From: Conidiobolus incongruus B7586
Taxonomy: Eukaryota > Entomophthoromycota > Entomophthoromycetes > Entomophthorales > Conidiobolaceae
DNA length: 10,083 bases
Direction of reading: 5' to 3'
Assembly (NCBI GenBank): GCA_000697335.1
Contig: JNEM01006657.1
Location: forward strand, 1-10,083
A model generated the notes under the pieces. The model made no database searches. It was given only the letters and a program-made list of their open reading frames with translations, and was not told the DNA's origin. Each line of letters begins with the position of its first letter. Positions within the stretch are counted from its first letter, which is position 1. This document shows positions 7,565 to 10,083 of this stretch, one piece after another. Position numbers and translations under genes: made by a program.

Positions 7565-10083
7565 TCTCAACTTTAAAAATCAATAATAATAAATTCAAAT
7601 TTAAAAAAAAATAATTATTTTTATTATCTTTTATATTATTGATTTTACTTCATTAGATTTTGAATCATTTATATTAAAAAATTACCAACTTAAAATTATA
7701 AAATATAATTTAATAAAAATCAAATGAATATTGAGAATAATATTAAAAATTTAATATTAATAAATATATATATATATATATATATTCTAATTATCTTATA
7801 ATATTTCAATTCAATTTAAATAATATATTTGATTTTTTATATAAAATTAAAATTTAATAATATATAAACAAATTATCTTAGAGTTTATGATTATAAATTT
7901 ATTTAAAATATTGTATCATAAATTTAGTATATTTGAATAAATTTCTAATAATATTATCTAATATATTTATTAAATTTAAATTTAGTTATTTTATGATTAA
8001 ATTTGATACTTGATATTTATTTTTAAATTATAAATTATTAGTTCTTTGAAATTTCTTACACAATAATATTTTGTAAATTCAATTAAATCTGTTATAAAAT
8101 GAAAATTAAACTTATAATTTGATGTTATCTTTTGATATATACTAGATATAAAATTATAGATATTAATGGTAATTTGATTAATATTTATTGTTTTGAGTAA
8201 TAAATAAATTTGTTAATAATAAAGATTTTTTTAAGAAAAATTTTTTATAAATAAAAAGTTAACAAAATGAAAAATAATAATTTTGTCGAAAAAATAAAAA
8301 TATATCTTAATAAAATTTTAATTTGATATGTTGAATTTAAACTTTGTAAAATGGAAGAATGTAGTTGATAAAATTAATAATTTTATATCAATATATTGCT
8401 AATTTCAAGGTTAAATTAGAAATAAATGAATATTTTCAAATGTATACTGTATTTTATAAAACAAATTAATTAAACAATAAATTTATAAATATATTAAATA
8501 AACATATAATTATACGGACCTTATATAATCTTTATTACAAATAATTTTAAATGTTATAAAGTTAAAATAACTTGTTATGTACTTAGTTTTTAATTTTCAG
8601 ATAAATATTATTAATTAAAAAATTTCAATTGATTGAATATTATATATACTCAGCTTAAATCAAATGAAATTTTTGAACATAATAGGTTTAATAGAGGATT
8701 TTGTTTTATGATATTATAAGATAATAAAATCATTAGTGGAAGTATATAATTTTTATTTTTTTTAAATTCAAAATTTATCATTTATTTAAAACATTATCTA
8801 ATTCAAATTATATAATATAAAATTAATCCATTCAAAATTTATTTTTAAAATTTTTTGATAGATTTTCTATACTTTACATCATTAATGATTTTATAATATA
8901 ATTATAACTTTTCTTATGATATAAACAATATAATTTTTATGGAACATAGTTTGAATTTATATGTTAATGATTTTATTGACATTTGAAATATCTTATAATC
9001 ATAATTGCAATTATAATATTATTAACAGATATTAAAATAATTTTGATTTTTTTATAATTTTTTATCTATCAAATTTATTAGTATATAAATATAAATTTAA
9101 TATATTATTTTTTCTACAATTATATAATTTTGTATTATCTAATAATTTTCACATATTATTTTAGTTCAGAAAAATAATCTATAAGATACTTTTCAAAATT
9201 TAATTAGTTTGTGACTATAATACATTTAAAAAATAATGTTCATAGTAAATTTGGAAAATGATGTTATTACTTTAAAATTCTTCATTTACTAAAAATATCG
9301 TTTAAAATAATATTTTATTCAATCATTGGATAAAATTTTATGAATTTCTAAAGCATTAAATTATTTTATCTATTAAATATCAATACTGATTAAATTATAT
9401 AATATATAATTTATATTATTAAGTTTTAAACATATATTTCTGAATGGATTTGATATATATTTATAGTTAAATTATTAGAATACGTAAGAATTGTATTGAA
9501 TTATCATAATTATATATTCCAAGAAAATACTAATAATGAAATTCAAATTGTTTAGTATGATTTTAATAAAAAATAATTTAAATATATATGATTTTTAATT
9601 TATTAGGTTAGATATCTGCTATTTACATTTAAAATTAATTATAATTTTGTCAATGAAATATTATTTATTTTAAATTCAACATTTATTGAAAACATTTGAA
9701 ATAACTCAAAAAATAATTAATATTGAAATATAATTTTCAATTAAAATTGTTTTAGGTGTTTTATATATAGGAAATCTATACTTCAAAGTCAATACATTTA
9801 ATTAAAGTTGGTTATGTATTTTATATAATTTTTTAACTATATTTTCATAATAAATGCTTACCTAATTCTTGAAATGATGATTATATTTATATATTTAAAA
9901 ATATTGAATAAATGAATTTTGTTTAATTATTAAGTTCTTTCTTGAAAATTTTGTCCTTTTTTTGAAATTGAATAAAAACATAATATATTATAAAAATAAT
10001 CTTTAAATATAATAAACACTAATTTTATTCAAAAAAAATATAAAGACAATATTTTAAAATCAAATTTCAAATTTATATTGAAT
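7565..10083. other. AT-rich gene-free right flank
   Basis: About 2.5 kb without any gene I can support. G+C is about 13% in the part counted (8161-8460: 30 G, 9 C). All frames on both strands are closed frequently by stops. No tRNA, rRNA, inverted-repeat element or copy of the central LTR is visible. Only four CpG are seen, near 8287, 8514, 9299 and 9482, and they are the only ones found in the whole window. The sequence is consistent with very old degraded repeats or AT-rich intergenic DNA. Confidence 0.75.
7764..7785. repeat. (AT)11 microsatellite
   Basis: An uninterrupted run of 11 AT units lies about 200 bp past the 3' LTR. It is the only long pure dinucleotide run in the window and is probably variable in length between individuals. 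Confidence 0.95.

Noticed and set aside
1-10083. Mitochondrial or plastid genome fragment, suggested by the extreme AT content
   Set aside because: No organellar gene, tRNA or rRNA is visible, and the window is dominated by a nuclear-type LTR retrotransposon and a MITE.
7565-10083. Small open frames in the right flank as candidate genes
   Set aside because: They are short, low-complexity runs of Ile, Asn, Lys, Phe and Tyr, expected by chance in AT-rich DNA. There is no conserved motif or start context.
1-10083. CRISPR-like or tandem repeat arrays
   Set aside because: Recurring words are short AT-rich strings without regular spacing. The only true tandem run is the (AT)11 at 7764-7785.

Overview
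This window is a stretch of gene-poor, extremely AT-rich eukaryotic DNA. Hand counts give about 10% G+C for bases 1-540 and 13% for 8161-8460. I see no intact host gene, RNA gene or CRISPR array on either strand. The centre holds one old Ty3/gypsy-type LTR retrotransposon fossil (636-7560). It has two LTRs of about 458 bp that are both recognisable, and between them the decayed remains of gag, protease, reverse transcriptase, RNase H and integrase, all read on the + strand. A 241-bp DNA transposon of MITE type sits inside the reverse transcriptase region (4438-4678), with near-perfect 35-bp terminal inverted repeats and a TA target duplication.

The decay has a clear signature. The two LTR copies differ mostly by C/T and G/A transitions, often at CpA/TpG sites. 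I find no CpG at all in the retroelement, although dozens would be expected from its base content. This is what repeat-induced point mutation (RIP), or deamination of methylated cytosine, leaves behind. Together with the fungal-looking Ty3/gypsy pol, it suggests an AT-rich block of a filamentous fungal genome, perhaps an ascomycete with RIP. An AT-rich anaerobic gut fungus or another AT-rich eukaryote remains possible, and the host cannot be fixed from this window.

Layout: 1-631 AT-rich flank with no gene; 632-635 candidate target duplication; 636-1093 5' LTR with a TATA-like box; 1094 to about 1320 leader; about 1320-2660 gag remains; about 2660-3440 gag-pol junction, including a 120-codon open stretch; about 3440-3830 protease; about 4020-5110 reverse transcriptase, split by the MITE; about 5110-5600 RNase H; about 5640-6860 integrase and C-terminal tail; about 6860-7101 3' untranslated part; 7102-7560 3' LTR; 7561-7564 second half of the target duplication; 7565-10083 AT-rich flank with an (AT)11 microsatellite. 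The order protease-RT-RNase H-integrase marks the element as Ty3/gypsy rather than Ty1/copia.

The order of events can be read from the DNA. The retroelement inserted and was then degraded by C-to-T mutation. The MITE probably arrived afterwards, because its inverted repeats still carry C- and G-rich words that match each other at 34 of 35 positions.
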